Shown: positions 29,872-39,180, counted from the first letter of the stretch. The stretch is DNA of 64,000 nucleotides from an uncultured Pelagibacteraceae bacterium (GCA_902573465.1 CACGJX010000002.1:124001-188000); one strand, 5' to 3'. Notes: generated by a model from the letters alone, not told the origin. Numbers and translations are program-made.

Positions 29872-30342
29872 CTTTTTCTTGTTACTCATTGCAAATTTTT
29901 TATTAATTCTCCATCTAGACTCTTCTCTTACAATATAACCACAGCAATTTTTTGAACCACATTTGCAAGGAAATTGTTTATAGTCCTCATCATAACCAAA
30001 TCCATAATCACAGGTAAACTCTTCTCCTTTTTTTATATCACGAATTGCAGTAATCCACACTCTTAGACCTTTACCATTATAATCACAATTATTATTGCAA
30101 CTATGGTTAACTAGACCGGCAATATTCCATGAAAAATCTCCATCGAGAGTATATTTTTTATTTAATGTGAATAAGTAAATGGGTTTTTTATTATCAAATT
30201 TGATTGACTCATCTACCTCTTTATTTGTAATAATTTTGCCGACGTAATTTATTATTTTTGTTCCCTCTTTAATATCACGTGTAGCATAAAGACCTCTTCC
30301 TTTCTTATCAATTTTAGATCTTTTAATTCTATAAAGTTTCAT
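29851..30342 (-). CDS. SET-domain protein (putative lysine methyltransferase)
   Basis: A 163-residue protein with a complete SET domain: GRGLYATRDIKEG at the start, NHSCNNNC (79-86), GEEFTCDYG (106-114) and a cysteine-rich post-SET-like end (CKCGSKNCCG, 126-135). SET proteins methylate lysines with S-adenosylmethionine; bacterial targets are mostly unknown, with ribosomal and nucleoid proteins as candidates. It is downstream of the HDAC-like gene by 30 bp on the same strand and overlaps truA at its 3' end by 21 bp. Confidence 0.88.
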   Translation of the reverse strand: MKLYRIKRSKIDKKGRGLYATRDIKEGTKIINYVGKIITNKEVDESIKFDNKKPIYLFTLNKKYTLDGDFSWNIAGLVNHSCNNNCDYNGKGLRVWITAIRDIKKGEEFTCDYGFGYDEDYKQFPCKCGSKNCCGYIVREESRWRINKKFAMSNKKKLINNSR

Positions 30343-30372
30343 ATCAGTGAATTATTATTAACTTAATTTAAA

Positions 30373-31296
30373 TCAATTAAATTCCACAAGTGCGTTAACA
30401 TGTTCATTAGCACTCTCAGATAATGCATTTAAATCATAACCACCCTCAAGAATCGAAATAACTTTCCCTTGAGTGAATTCGTTGGTAGCAGCTAAAGTTC
30501 TTTTAGTAATTTCATAAAAGTCTTTTGATTTTAGTTTAAATTGAGCTAAAGGATCATCTTTATGTGCATCAAAACCTGCCGAGAATATAAGAAAATCAGG
30601 TTTATAATTAACTAATCTATCTAAAACCCTATCGAATGCATTTAAATATTCCTCAGAGTTTGTGCCTGCTGGTAAAGGTATATTTAAAGAGTTATTAAAG
30701 TTACCCTTATCTTTGTCTGTACCTCCTCCTGGATAAAAAGGATATTGATGTGTTGAAATATATAGTGAATTTTTGTTATTACGCATAACATCGTAATTTC
30801 CATTTCCCCAATGCACATCAAAGTCTACACATGCAACCTTCTTATATTTATAATTTTTAATTAAATAATTAGTGGCTATCCCAGCGTTTGATAAACAACA
30901 AAATCCCATTGCCTTATCTTTTTCCGCATGATGTCCAGGAGGTCTTGCTAAACAAAACGCGTTCTTAAATTCTTTATTTTCTATTCCATCAATGGCCCTA
31001 ATTGTCGAACCAGCTGCATCAAATACTGCTTTTTTACTGTCTGGTGATATTACAGTATCTCCATCTAAAAATTTTAGACCTTTTTGAGGGAATGAAATAT
31101 TTAAATTATCAATATATTTTTTTGAGTGTGTCATAGCCAATATATCATCTGGCACATTACCTGGTTTTTCCCAAATTAGATCACTTCTTTTTTTTAATTT
31201 TTCTTTTATAGCAACTACTCTTTTAGGCTGTTCAGGATGACCGTCACCAGTGTCATGTTTTTCATAAGAGTCAGAATTTATAATTGCCGTATTCAT
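30373..31296 (-). CDS. Histone deacetylase/AcuC-family zinc deacetylase
   Basis: A 307-residue arginase-fold zinc amidohydrolase. Conserved elements: RPPGHHAEKDKAMGFC with the tandem catalytic His, the zinc site VDFDVHWGNGN, FSAGFDAHKDDPL with the second Asp, and LEGGYDL. Bacterial members deacetylate small molecules (acetylpolyamines, acetoin-linked substrates) or proteins. The gene overlaps dapE by 4 bp (ATGA), so it is in the dapD-dapE transcript. Substrate unknown. Confidence 0.9.
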   Translation of the reverse strand: MNTAIINSDSYEKHDTGDGHPEQPKRVVAIKEKLKKRSDLIWEKPGNVPDDILAMTHSKKYIDNLNISFPQKGLKFLDGDTVISPDSKKAVFDAAGSTIRAIDGIENKEFKNAFCLARPPGHHAEKDKAMGFCCLSNAGIATNYLIKNYKYKKVACVDFDVHWGNGNYDVMRNNKNSLYISTHQYPFYPGGGTDKDKGNFNNSLNIPLPAGTNSEEYLNAFDRVLDRLVNYKPDFLIFSAGFDAHKDDPLAQFKLKSKDFYEITKRTLAATNEFTQGKVISILEGGYDLNALSESANEHVNALVEFN

Positions 31297-32450
31297 CTAA
31301 AATAATTTTTTAAAATATTTTCATAAATTTTGGTAAGATTCTTAAGATCTTTTAGAGATACTGCCTCATCAACTTTATGCATAGTTTTTCCAACCAAACC
31401 AAATTCAAGACCAGGACATATGGTTTTTATAAATCTTAAGTCTGAGGTTCCACCTGTTGTGGATAATTTTGGTTTTAATTTGGTTATCTTTTTAATAATA
31501 TTTTGTATCATAAATGTTGTTTTGTTAGGTTTTGTCAAAAAAGCTTCACCAGAAACTTTGTACTCAATTTTAAATTTTGATTTATGTTTTTTGGTCATTT
31601 TTCGAAAAATTTTGTTAAGTTTTTTTTTAAGAGAATTTGAGGAATGTTTATTATTAAATCTTATATTGAATGTTGCTTCAGCTGTTGCCGGAATAACATT
31701 ATCTGCAGTATTATTTATATTTATCCTGGTAATCTCTAAGTTTGTAGGTTGAAAATCTCTGGTTCCTTTATCAAACTGAATTTCCTTTAATTCTTTTAAA
31801 ATATTAACAATTATGGTTGAAGGATTATTTGCTCTAGAAGGATATGCAACGTGACCTTGTAAACCGAATATAATTAATTTACCAGTTAAACTGCCTCTAC
31901 GGCCAATTTTAACCATTTCACCTAAAACATTTGGGTTAGTTGGTTCACCCACTAAGCAAAAATTAATCTTTTCTCTCTTTTTTTTTAAAAACTCTACAAC
32001 TTTTTTTGTGCCATTAACTGCATCACCTTCCTCATCACCTGTTATTAACAGACTAATTGATCCGTTAAATTTTTTATTTTTCGACAAAAACTTGCTTACA
32101 GCAGAAACGAAAGCTGCAACAGAACTTTTCATATCATTTGCACCTCTTCCAATTAAGTGACCTTTCTTAACAGATGGTTTGAACGGATTAGTTGTCCAAT
32201 CTTTTATATTTCCTGGAGGTACAACATCCAAGTGACCTGCATAACAGAAGTTTGGACTTTTATTTCCGAATCTAGCATATAAATTTTTAACAGGCTTAAA
32301 GCCTCTTTCTTTAAATTCTAGTGTTTTTGTTTTGAAACCAAGTCTTTTCAAATTTTTTTCTAAAAATTTCATTATCCCTGCATCTACAGGAGTAATCGAA
32401 GGAAATCTAATTAGCTCTTTAGCTAATTGTAACTCATCTAAAGTTTTCAT
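31293..32450 (-). CDS. dapE: Succinyl-diaminopimelate desuccinylase
   Basis: Hydrolyses N-succinyl-LL-diaminopimelate in the lysine/peptidoglycan precursor pathway; a di-zinc M20 peptidase-fold enzyme. Length 385 residues. Visible are CYAGHLDVVPPG, GRGANDMKSSVAA and TGDEEGDAVNG with the catalytic and metal residues, plus the C-terminal TGGTSDLRF. It lies 1 bp after dapD and overlaps the HDAC-like gene by 4 bp. Confidence 0.97.
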   Translation of the reverse strand: MKTLDELQLAKELIRFPSITPVDAGIMKFLEKNLKRLGFKTKTLEFKERGFKPVKNLYARFGNKSPNFCYAGHLDVVPPGNIKDWTTNPFKPSVKKGHLIGRGANDMKSSVAAFVSAVSKFLSKNKKFNGSISLLITGDEEGDAVNGTKKVVEFLKKKREKINFCLVGEPTNPNVLGEMVKIGRRGSLTGKLIIFGLQGHVAYPSRANNPSTIIVNILKELKEIQFDKGTRDFQPTNLEITRININNTADNVIPATAEATFNIRFNNKHSSNSLKKKLNKIFRKMTKKHKSKFKIEYKVSGEAFLTKPNKTTFMIQNIIKKITKLKPKLSTTGGTSDLRFIKTICPGLEFGLVGKTMHKVDEAVSLKDLKNLTKIYENILKNYFR

Positions 32451-32451
32451 T

Positions 32452-33279
32452 TCAGTCTCGTAAAAGGTCGTTTATAGAAGTTTTTGACCTTGTTTTTTCA
32501 TCAACCTGCTTAATTATTACAGCACAGTACAACGATGGTGCAGCCGAGTTATTTTTGTCTGGCAATGAACCTGGGACAACAACTGAGTACGGCGGAATTT
32601 TACCATAAGTGATATTACCGGTTTTTCGATCGACTATTTTAGTTGATTGACCTATATACATACCCATACTTAAAACTGAACCTTCCCCAACAATCACCCC
32701 CTCAACAACTTCTGACATAGCTCCAAGGAAAACATTATCTTCGATTATCGTAGGGAGAGCTTGTGCAGGTTCTAAAACTCCACCAACTCCTGATCCTGCT
32801 GAGATATGACAATTTTTTCCAATTTGACAACAGCTACCTGCTCTTGCAAATGTATCTATCATCGTTCCTTCATCGATATAAGCTCCGATATTTACGTAGC
32901 ATGGCATCAAAACAGCATTTTTTCCAACAAATGATCCTTTTCTAACTGGAGAATTAGGAACCATTCTAAAGCCAGCTCTTTCATGATCTTCTTTTGACCA
33001 ACCTGCAGTTTTACCTTTTAATAAGTGAGATTTATCATACCAACTACTGTAAGGACCATTTAAGTTTTCCATTGGATAAATTCTAAAGCTTAACATAATT
33101 GCTTTCTTTAAATACTGGTGTGTAAACCATTCACCATTAATTTTTTCAGCAACTCTTGATTTTCCGCTGTCCAAATCACTAATAACCTGATTTATTGCAT
33201 CTTTGATTTTTTGGTCTGAATTTTGGTTTATTTGATCTTTAATTTCCCAAGCATCATTTATAATTTTTTCTATAGACAT
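32452..33279 (-). CDS. dapD: Tetrahydrodipicolinate N-succinyltransferase
   Basis: Succinylates tetrahydrodipicolinate in diaminopimelate synthesis. Length 275 residues, standard. The C-terminal half has the left-handed beta-helix hexapeptide pattern (NAVLMPCYVNIGAYIDEGTM, ISAGSGVGGVLEP). It precedes dapE by 1 bp and follows the nucleotidase gene by 3 bp. Confidence 0.98.
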   Translation of the reverse strand: MSIEKIINDAWEIKDQINQNSDQKIKDAINQVISDLDSGKSRVAEKINGEWFTHQYLKKAIMLSFRIYPMENLNGPYSSWYDKSHLLKGKTAGWSKEDHERAGFRMVPNSPVRKGSFVGKNAVLMPCYVNIGAYIDEGTMIDTFARAGSCCQIGKNCHISAGSGVGGVLEPAQALPTIIEDNVFLGAMSEVVEGVIVGEGSVLSMGMYIGQSTKIVDRKTGNITYGKIPPYSVVVPGSLPDKNNSAAPSLYCAVIIKQVDEKTRSKTSINDLLRD

Positions 33280-33282
33280 AAT

Positions 33283-33975
33283 TTATTGACTTTTTAATAA
33301 CCTTATTTCCTTAAGAAATAAAGACAGATTTTCAATTTTATGAAAAATATAATCTTTATCAGAATCTATCTTGCCAAAATGTTCATCATTAATTAACCAA
33401 ACAGTTGCACAGCCCCGCTCATAACCAATACTCAGGTTTTTTGCGATATCTTCTATATAAATGGTTTCTTTTGGATTCAATCGAAATTTTTTAACCATTA
33501 AATCAAAAGTTTTAGCTTCGGGTTTTGGCACATACCCTGCATCTTTAATATCAAAAATTTTATCTCTCCCAAAAAGATCATAAACACCTAAATGAGTTAA
33601 AATATTTTTAGCATGCTCGGCGCTTCCATTAGTAAAAATAAACTTTTCCATGTCTAATTTTTCAAGCTCATTCCTCATTATTTTGTCCTCTTTCATAAAT
33701 GAAAGATCTATTGTGTGGACATATTTTAAGAATTCTTCCGGAGGTATATCGTGATGTATCATTAAACCATTTAAACTCGTGTTGTATTTGTAGAAATAAT
33801 TTGTTTGTAATTTTTTTGCTTCCTCCATATTTATTTTTAATCTCTCAGATATAAACATTGTCATTCTTTTAGAAACTTGACCAAATACTCTTTCAAGGGA
33901 ATAGTTGTTGTGTTTTCCGTAACAAACCCCATCAAGATCCAACAGAAGGTATTTCATTTCTTTAAAATTTTTCAT
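33283..33975 (-). CDS. HAD-family pyrimidine 5'-nucleotidase
   Basis: A 230-residue HAD phosphatase. Motif I is LLDLDGV (nucleophile Asp13, acid/base Asp15); motif II is FTNGSAEHA; motif IV is YIEDIAKNL. It resembles the pyrimidine 5'-nucleotidase subfamily that sits between argB and dapD in alphaproteobacteria, and that order is kept here. It overlaps argB by 4 bp. The actual nucleotide substrate is not certain. Confidence 0.88.
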   Translation of the reverse strand: MKNFKEMKYLLLDLDGVCYGKHNNYSLERVFGQVSKRMTMFISERLKINMEEAKKLQTNYFYKYNTSLNGLMIHHDIPPEEFLKYVHTIDLSFMKEDKIMRNELEKLDMEKFIFTNGSAEHAKNILTHLGVYDLFGRDKIFDIKDAGYVPKPEAKTFDLMVKKFRLNPKETIYIEDIAKNLSIGYERGCATVWLINDEHFGKIDSDKDYIFHKIENLSLFLKEIRLLKSQ

Positions 33976-34820
33976 TTTCTTATCAAAGTCCCAGAACCTT
34001 TGTCGGAAAAAATTTCAAACAATATAGAGTGCTGCTTTCTTCCATCAATTATTCCGACTGCTGTAACCCCATTCTTAACTGCATCTAAACAAGTATTTAT
34101 TTTAGGTATCATTCCCTCTGTAATAATATTGTTTTCAAGCATTTTTAAAACTTCTGTTGAAGTAATTTCATTAATTAGTTTTTTGTCTTTATCTAGAACT
34201 CCTTCAACATTTGTCATTAATAGTAATCTTCTAGATTTTAATGATTTTGCGATTGCACCTGCAGCTGTATCACCATTAATATTATATGGATGATTATCAC
34301 TTCCCAAACCTAATGGCGAAATTATTGGAACTTGTTTTTTATAAAGAATTTTTTCTATAAGATTATTATTAATTTTCTCAGGTATTCCTACGAAACCAAG
34401 TTCTTTTGCTTCTGGTGTCACCTTAATTATATTGTTTTTTTTCGTATGAATTGAGATTGCATTAGTACCAAATCTTTTTAAAGAATCGACAATATCATTA
34501 TTAAAATCAATCAACACTGACTCAACAATGTTTATTATCTTTTTATCTGTTACTCTTAAACCTCTAATAAATTTTGATTGAATATTTGATTTGTCTAGTT
34601 CTCTTTTAATTCTTGGACCCCCTCCATGAACGACTACAAATGAAATACCTAACTTACTGAGTATATTTATATCTGTTATAAAATTGTCAAAGATATTTCT
34701 ATCTATAAAAACATTTCCTCCGTATTTTATTACTATGAGGTCATTTTTATATTTTTCTATGTATTTAGACACTTCGTCAATTGGTGGTCCTTTTTTTGGA
34801 AGTATTTTTTTTAAATCCAT
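33972..34820 (-). CDS. argB: Acetylglutamate kinase
   Basis: Phosphorylates N-acetylglutamate, the second step of arginine synthesis. Length 282 residues. Key parts: IVIKYGGNV near the N-terminus, VVHGGGPRI for the phosphate-binding Gly loop, and the nucleotide-binding LLMTNVEGVLD. It ends in an overlap with the nucleotidase gene and begins 27 bp after yidC. In many alphaproteobacteria the GTPase gene engB lies between yidC and argB; it is not here. Confidence 0.97.
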   Translation of the reverse strand: MDLKKILPKKGPPIDEVSKYIEKYKNDLIVIKYGGNVFIDRNIFDNFITDINILSKLGISFVVVHGGGPRIKRELDKSNIQSKFIRGLRVTDKKIINIVESVLIDFNNDIVDSLKRFGTNAISIHTKKNNIIKVTPEAKELGFVGIPEKINNNLIEKILYKKQVPIISPLGLGSDNHPYNINGDTAAGAIAKSLKSRRLLLMTNVEGVLDKDKKLINEITSTEVLKMLENNIITEGMIPKINTCLDAVKNGVTAVGIIDGRKQHSILFEIFSDKGSGTLIRK

Positions 34821-34847
34821 TTTTATTATAGTGTAATAATTAATTTT

Positions 34848-36527
34848 TTAAGTGACAGTTTTAACCGTAGTCCTTTTCATAATAAATACTTGTTGGGCCA
34901 TAGTTAAAATATTATTCACAGTCCAATAAATTACTAAGCCACTTGGAAAGGGCGCTAATATTACGGTTAAAAAGAGTGGAAAGAACATAAATATTTTAGC
35001 TTGCATAGGATCAGTGGGAGCAGGATTTAATTTTTGTTGTACCCACATAGAAACTCCCATTGCAACGGGCCAAGCACCAATCATTAAAAATGATGGCACA
35101 TCATAAGGTAGCAGCCCAAATAAATTGAATATACTTGTTGGATCACGTTCACTTAAGTCATGTATCCATCCATAAAAAGGCATATGTCTCATTTCTATAG
35201 TAACGAATAAAACTTTATACAAAGCAAAAAATACTGGTATTTGAACGAGAATTGGAAGACATCCGGACATTGGGTTGACTTTTTCTTTTTTATAAAGAGC
35301 CATCATTTCTTGTTGTAATTTCATTTTATCATTTTTATGAAGCTCCTTTAATCTTACCATTTCTGGAGTGAGGGCTTTCATTTTTGCCATGCTTCTAAAA
35401 GAAAAATTTGCTAAAGGAAAAAAAACAAGACGAATACAAATTGTTATAGCTATGATAGCTAATCCATAGTTACCAAGTAGTTTGAAAAAATAATCTATAC
35501 CAAAAAATAGAGGTTTTGTTATAAAATATAAAAAACCCCAATCAATTACCAAGTCAAACTTATCTATAGCAAGACTATTTGCGTAGCCATCAATGACATC
35601 GACTCTTTTAGCAGCAACTATAATTTGTAAATTTTCCTCAATAGAATTATTTGGACCCAATTCAAGCGGTTCGGTTGCAATAAAATTTGCTCTAAATTTA
35701 TCCTTATAATCAAATGTTGTTTTAAACTCTTTATTTTTTGGAGGTATTAGTGAAGTAATCCAATATTTATCACTTATACCCAACCAGCCTTTTTGAGCAA
35801 TTTTTGTAAACTTTTTCTCTTGAATATCGTCATAATCTTCCTCAATTAATTCATCATCTAACGTTGCAATTAGTCCTTCATGGAGAATTAAAAAATCTAT
35901 TATGTCTGGGATCTCATTTCTTATAATCTGACCATAAGAATAAAAGTCATATTTTCCACTTGTTTTGTTTATGACTCTTTGCTTTATTGAAAATAAATAT
36001 TTATCATCTAAGGAAATTTCTTTTTCAAAGGTAATTCCTTGATCATTGGTCCAGGATAACTTAATTGGAGAATTTTCAGTTAGTTTTTTATTTCCTTTTA
36101 TAGACCAGATAGTCTCAGATGTTGGAATATCTATATTTTTATCAGATGTTACAAATCCACTTTCAATTAAATAACCTTCTTTAATATTTCTAGGCCCTAA
36201 TAATATTATTTTTTCATCACTCTCAAGTTCAACATTATAATTTTTAAAAGTTAAATCATCTATTGCCGCGCCCTTTAAGGCTATTGTGCCGATCACATTA
36301 GAGTTTTCAAACTCAACTCTTTCACTTTCGATTAAAGCATCTTTTCTTGAAATCTCTATAAGAGTGTCTTTTTGCTCTAAGCTTGGTGTATCTGTGCTTT
36401 GTTCAATTTTTTCTTTTTCAACAAGATTTTGACTTGTTGTTGACTTTTCAGGAATAAAAAATAGTGAATATAAAACTATTACTGCTGAAGATAATGCTAT
36501 AGCTGCAATTGTATTTTTTGAGTCCAT
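34848..36527 (-). CDS. yidC: Membrane protein insertase YidC
   Basis: Inserts and folds inner-membrane proteins, alone or with SecYEG. Length 559 residues, typical of the Gram-negative form. An N-terminal transmembrane segment (about 5-23) precedes a large periplasmic domain (to about residue 335), then the conserved core with five membrane segments, including the substrate-contacting Arg region (NFSFRSMAKMKALTPEM) and NPMSGCLPILVQIPVFFALY. It shares one base with yidD. Confidence 0.98.
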   Translation of the reverse strand: MDSKNTIAAIALSSAVIVLYSLFFIPEKSTTSQNLVEKEKIEQSTDTPSLEQKDTLIEISRKDALIESERVEFENSNVIGTIALKGAAIDDLTFKNYNVELESDEKIILLGPRNIKEGYLIESGFVTSDKNIDIPTSETIWSIKGNKKLTENSPIKLSWTNDQGITFEKEISLDDKYLFSIKQRVINKTSGKYDFYSYGQIIRNEIPDIIDFLILHEGLIATLDDELIEEDYDDIQEKKFTKIAQKGWLGISDKYWITSLIPPKNKEFKTTFDYKDKFRANFIATEPLELGPNNSIEENLQIIVAAKRVDVIDGYANSLAIDKFDLVIDWGFLYFITKPLFFGIDYFFKLLGNYGLAIIAITICIRLVFFPLANFSFRSMAKMKALTPEMVRLKELHKNDKMKLQQEMMALYKKEKVNPMSGCLPILVQIPVFFALYKVLFVTIEMRHMPFYGWIHDLSERDPTSIFNLFGLLPYDVPSFLMIGAWPVAMGVSMWVQQKLNPAPTDPMQAKIFMFFPLFLTVILAPFPSGLVIYWTVNNILTMAQQVFIMKRTTVKTVT

Positions 36528-36766
36528 TATTTTTTTACTTTTATTTCTTTTTTAACTGGATCAAATCCACTATTTCCCCATGGGTGGCATGATATTATTC
36601 TTTTAAAACTAAGCGAAAGACCTTTTAAGAAGCCATAAGTTTTGAGAGCCTCAATAGTATATTCAGAACAAGTTGGTAGGTATCTGCACGAGGGTCCAAT
36701 TAATGGACTTATAAAAAATTTGTAAATTTTAATAAATTTGATCAAAGTGTTCACAAAAATATTCAT
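36527..36766 (-). CDS. yidD: Membrane protein insertion efficiency factor YidD
   Basis: A 79-residue peripheral membrane protein that assists YidC-dependent insertion. Signature residues: [20 protein letters not shown], the EYTIEAL helix, and [12 protein letters not shown] at the end. It overlaps rnpA by 4 bp and yidC by 1 bp, in the conserved rpmH-rnpA-yidD-yidC order. Confidence 0.97.
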   Translation of the reverse strand: MNIFVNTLIKFIKIYKFFISPLIGPSCRYLPTCSEYTIEALKTYGFLKGLSLSFKRIISCHPWGNSGFDPVKKEIKVKK

Positions 36767-37107
36767 TTTTTTATTTTATTAAATTCTTGAAACAAGGTTT
36801 CTTTTATTTTTTTAAATTCATTATTTAGCATAGTTGGCTTAGCAATAACAAGATATGAATACTTAAGATTTAGTGATGTTTCTTTACATGCGTCATTCAT
36901 AATATTTCTTAGTCTTCTTTTAATTTTATTTCTATTAACCGCATTTCCAATTTTTTTCTTTGCTACGAATGAGATATTTAATTTTTTTTCATCTTTATTA
37001 CCAATAATACCAAAAAATATTGTAACATATTTGTTTGATATTTTTTTCTTTTTAAGAAGGCTTTTAAATTCTTCATTTTTTGAAAGAGCAAGTATTTTGC
37101 TTTTCAT
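36763..37107 (-). CDS. rnpA: Ribonuclease P protein component
   Basis: Basic protein subunit of RNase P, which matures tRNA 5' ends. Length 114 residues. The RNR motif is visible in [19 protein letters not shown]. It follows rpmH by 3 bp and overlaps yidD by 4 bp. It would act on the unusual tRNAs described in this window, including tRNA-His, which has no encoded G-1. Confidence 0.96.
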   Translation of the reverse strand: MKSKILALSKNEEFKSLLKKKKISNKYVTIFFGIIGNKDEKKLNISFVAKKKIGNAVNRNKIKRRLRNIMNDACKETSLNLKYSYLVIAKPTMLNNEFKKIKETLFQEFNKIKK

Positions 37108-37110
37108 TGT

Positions 37111-37251
37111 TTAACCAGAAACAGTTAAAGATTTTCTGCCTCTAGATCTTCTTCTAGCCAAAGTTTTTCTACCACCCTTTGTCTTCATTTTTGATCTAAA
37201 GCCATGCTTTCTAGCTCTTTTAATTTTTGAAGGCTGGTATGTTCTTTTCAT
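37111..37251 (-). CDS. rpmH: Ribosomal protein L34
   Basis: A 46-residue, extremely basic 50S protein beginning [18 protein letters not shown] and ending SLTVSG. The read is direct from the minus strand: ATG at 37251-37249, TAA at 37113-37111. It lies 3 bp before rnpA and is the first gene of the minus-strand run to 29851. The 92-bp divergent spacer to 37344 should carry its promoter. Confidence 0.98.
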   Translation of the reverse strand: MKRTYQPSKIKRARKHGFRSKMKTKGGRKTLARRRSRGRKSLTVSG

Positions 37252-37343
37252 AATAGTGATTTAAATCTGTTTAAATTTCGATCTTTATAGTAATTAAATG
37301 TATAAATAGCAAATAGAAGATTTTACAAATACGATGGTAATTA

Positions 37344-38075
37344 ATGGAAAAGGCTAAAAAAATTAAATTATTTGTTGGTATATTTTATCTAACTTTTATC
37401 TTCATATTTTTATATTATTTTTTTTCAAAATTTAGTCTTCAAGAGATTAAAGGTTTTACGAATTATGAATTTATAAAAAATAATAGAGATTACTTTTTTG
37501 AATTAAAAAATTCTAATCTTTTTATAATATCAATATTGTTTTTAATATTTGCAATATTATGGGTATTTCCATTTTTAGGTTTTGGATCACCAATTGCGTT
37601 ACTTGGAGGTTTCCTTTTTGGTCCATGGTTAGGCACAGCAGTTGTTGTCTTAGGTTTAAGCGTAGGAGCAACTTTTCTATATTCATTTGGTAATTATTTT
37701 TTAAAAGATTTAATAAGAGAAAAATTTTTAAACAAATATCAGAACCTTGAGATGAAATTTAAAAAATCAGAGTTATTTTATTTATTAATTTATCGATTTA
37801 TAGGAGGTGTTCCTTGGCAATTGAGCTGTCTTTTACCAACAATTTTTAATGTAAGAGTAAGCAACTTTTTTATTGCATCACTCATAGGAATTATACCACA
37901 AATCTTCTTAGCCGTTTCAATTGGAAGTGGATTAGAAAAAGTAATCGATCAAAACTCTGAAGTTCCTGGTATTTTTGATATAATTTTTACAAAAGAAATA
38001 TATGTTCCAATTATAGCTTTTTTTAGCCTAATCATAATTACATTTTTTTTTAGAAAAAAATTTTACAAAGAATAA
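37344..38075 (+). CDS. TVP38/TMEM64 (VTT domain) membrane protein
   Basis: A 243-residue integral membrane protein of the DedA-related VTT family. About six hydrophobic segments; the domain core is GFGSPIALLGGFLFGPWLG near residues 80-98 and RFIGGVPWQLSCLLPT near 151. Family members are linked to lipid scrambling and membrane homeostasis. The stop is only 3 bp from the 3' end of the convergent tRNA-Thr. Specific substrate unknown. Confidence 0.85.
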   Translation: MEKAKKIKLFVGIFYLTFIFIFLYYFFSKFSLQEIKGFTNYEFIKNNRDYFFELKNSNLFIISILFLIFAILWVFPFLGFGSPIALLGGFLFGPWLGTAVVVLGLSVGATFLYSFGNYFLKDLIREKFLNKYQNLEMKFKKSELFYLLIYRFIGGVPWQLSCLLPTIFNVRVSNFFIASLIGIIPQIFLAVSIGSGLEKVIDQNSEVPGIFDIIFTKEIYVPIIAFFSLIIITFFFRKKFYKE

Positions 38076-38078
38076 ATA

Positions 38079-38154
38079 TGGTGCCCCTTGCCCGACTTGC
38101 ACGGACGGCTTTTTCCTTACCATGGAAATACTCTACTACCTGAGTTAAAGGGGC
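38079..38154 (-). tRNA. tRNA-Thr(GGT) with A18/G55
   Basis: A 76-nt cloverleaf with encoded CCA (38081-38079). Acceptor GCCCCTT pairs with AAGGGGC; anticodon stem TTTCC/GGAAA; loop ATGGTAA gives anticodon GGT, reading ACC and ACU. T-stem GTCCG/CGGGC has one wobble pair. The D-loop AGGTAGTA places A at position 18 and G at 19; the T-loop TGCAAGT has G at position 55 where U (pseudouridine) is normal. All stems pair well, so it looks functional. Confidence 0.96.
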
Positions 38155-38231
38155 AATTCAACTAACAATCTAAGATGCTAATTATTGCCATATTATTTTA
38201 TTAGTTTATAAACAATTTGCAAATAAGGGTT

Positions 38232-38519
38232 ATGAAAATTTACACAAAAATAATATTAGATAAAAATTATAATATCCTTGAGGAAAGGTATTTTGAGTAT
38301 AACGGGCCTTTATCAAATTGTGGAATCCACTATGATTTTAAAAGCACTCGTTCTGCAAAATTAATGGAGAAACAGGCAAAAAGGGAAAAGAAACTTGCTG
38401 AGAGAAAAGCTAAAAGATTAGCAAAAGAGGGTGTAAAAAAAAGTGAAAATAAAAAACCAGAGTTGGATCCAAACAAACCAATTTCTTTAGATTTTCTAAC
38501 AAACCCAAATAAAGAATGA
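38232..38519 (+). CDS. Small charged protein of unknown function
   Basis: A 95-residue protein I do not recognise. The N-terminal third (MKIYTKIILDKNYNILEER) looks like a small beta-strand domain; residues about 48-78 are a Lys/Arg/Glu-rich helix (EKQAKREKKLAERKAKRLA); the C-terminus is PELDPNKPISLDFL. The ATG at 38232 is preferred to the TTG at 38217. Its stop overlaps the next small gene (ATGA), which in turn overlaps dcd, so the three are coupled. Confidence 0.65.
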   Translation: MKIYTKIILDKNYNILEERYFEYNGPLSNCGIHYDFKSTRSAKLMEKQAKREKKLAERKAKRLAKEGVKKSENKKPELDPNKPISLDFLTNPNKE

Positions 38520-38617
38520 CTGTAAAAGAAAAAAATGAGCGTTTAAGTTTAGCTCTAAAGAAAAATTTAAAAAAAAGAAAACTTTTTCAAAAGAAAAATA
38601 AAAAGAAAAATAAATAA
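38516..38617 (+). CDS. Very small lysine-rich protein, coupled to dcd
   Basis: A 33-residue open frame beginning [17 protein letters not shown] and ending in a nearly pure Lys/Asn/Arg tail. The start overlaps the upstream stop (ATGA at 38516-38519) and the stop overlaps the dcd start (TAATG at 38615-38619), so both ends fit translational coupling. It could be a nucleic-acid-binding peptide or mainly a device that keeps ribosomes moving into dcd. I know no family. Confidence 0.55.
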   Translation: MTVKEKNERLSLALKKNLKKRKLFQKKNKKKNK

Positions 38618-39177
38618 TGTCTATCCAGCCAGATTCTTGGATAAAAAAAATGTGCGAAGAGAAAAATATGATAGAGCCATTTCTTGATCATCAAGTCTCT
38701 GAGGGGAAGATATCCTATGGATTAAGCAGCATGGGTTATGATGTCAGAATTTCTGATGAGTATAGAATATTTACAAACGTGAATAGTTCATTGGTAGATC
38801 CAAAAAATTTTTCTGATGATAACTTTATTGAGCGAAAGGGACCTTATTGTATAATTCCACCAAATTCATTTGTTCTGGCTAAAACCGTTGAATATTTTAG
38901 AATACCAAAGGATGTTCTTTGTATCTGTGTTGGAAAAAGTACCTATGCAAGAACGGGAATTATTTGTAACGTAACCCCGATTGAAAATGAGTTTGAGGGT
39001 AATATTGTTATTGAATTAAGCAACACAACCCCAAATCCTGCAAAAATTTATTCAAATGAGGGTATTGCCCAATTTTTATTTTTTAAATCAGATACTCAAC
39101 CAGAGACAACTTATAAATCAAAAAACGGTAAATATCAGGGACAAACTACCATACAGGTTGCTAAAATAAAAAAGTAA
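38617..39177 (+). CDS. dcd: dCTP deaminase
   Basis: Deaminates dCTP to dUTP (the Dcd-only type then needs a dUTPase for dTTP supply). Length 186 residues. Seen are [28 protein letters not shown], the catalytic Glu in [10 protein letters not shown], and the nucleotide-binding tail [16 protein letters not shown]. It sits at the head of dcd-murA-DUF2948-hisD-infA and shares one base with the small gene before it. Confidence 0.96.
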   Translation: MSIQPDSWIKKMCEEKNMIEPFLDHQVSEGKISYGLSSMGYDVRISDEYRIFTNVNSSLVDPKNFSDDNFIERKGPYCIIPPNSFVLAKTVEYFRIPKDVLCICVGKSTYARTGIICNVTPIENEFEGNIVIELSNTTPNPAKIYSNEGIAQFLFFKSDTQPETTYKSKNGKYQGQTTIQVAKIKK

Positions 39178-39180
39178 TTT

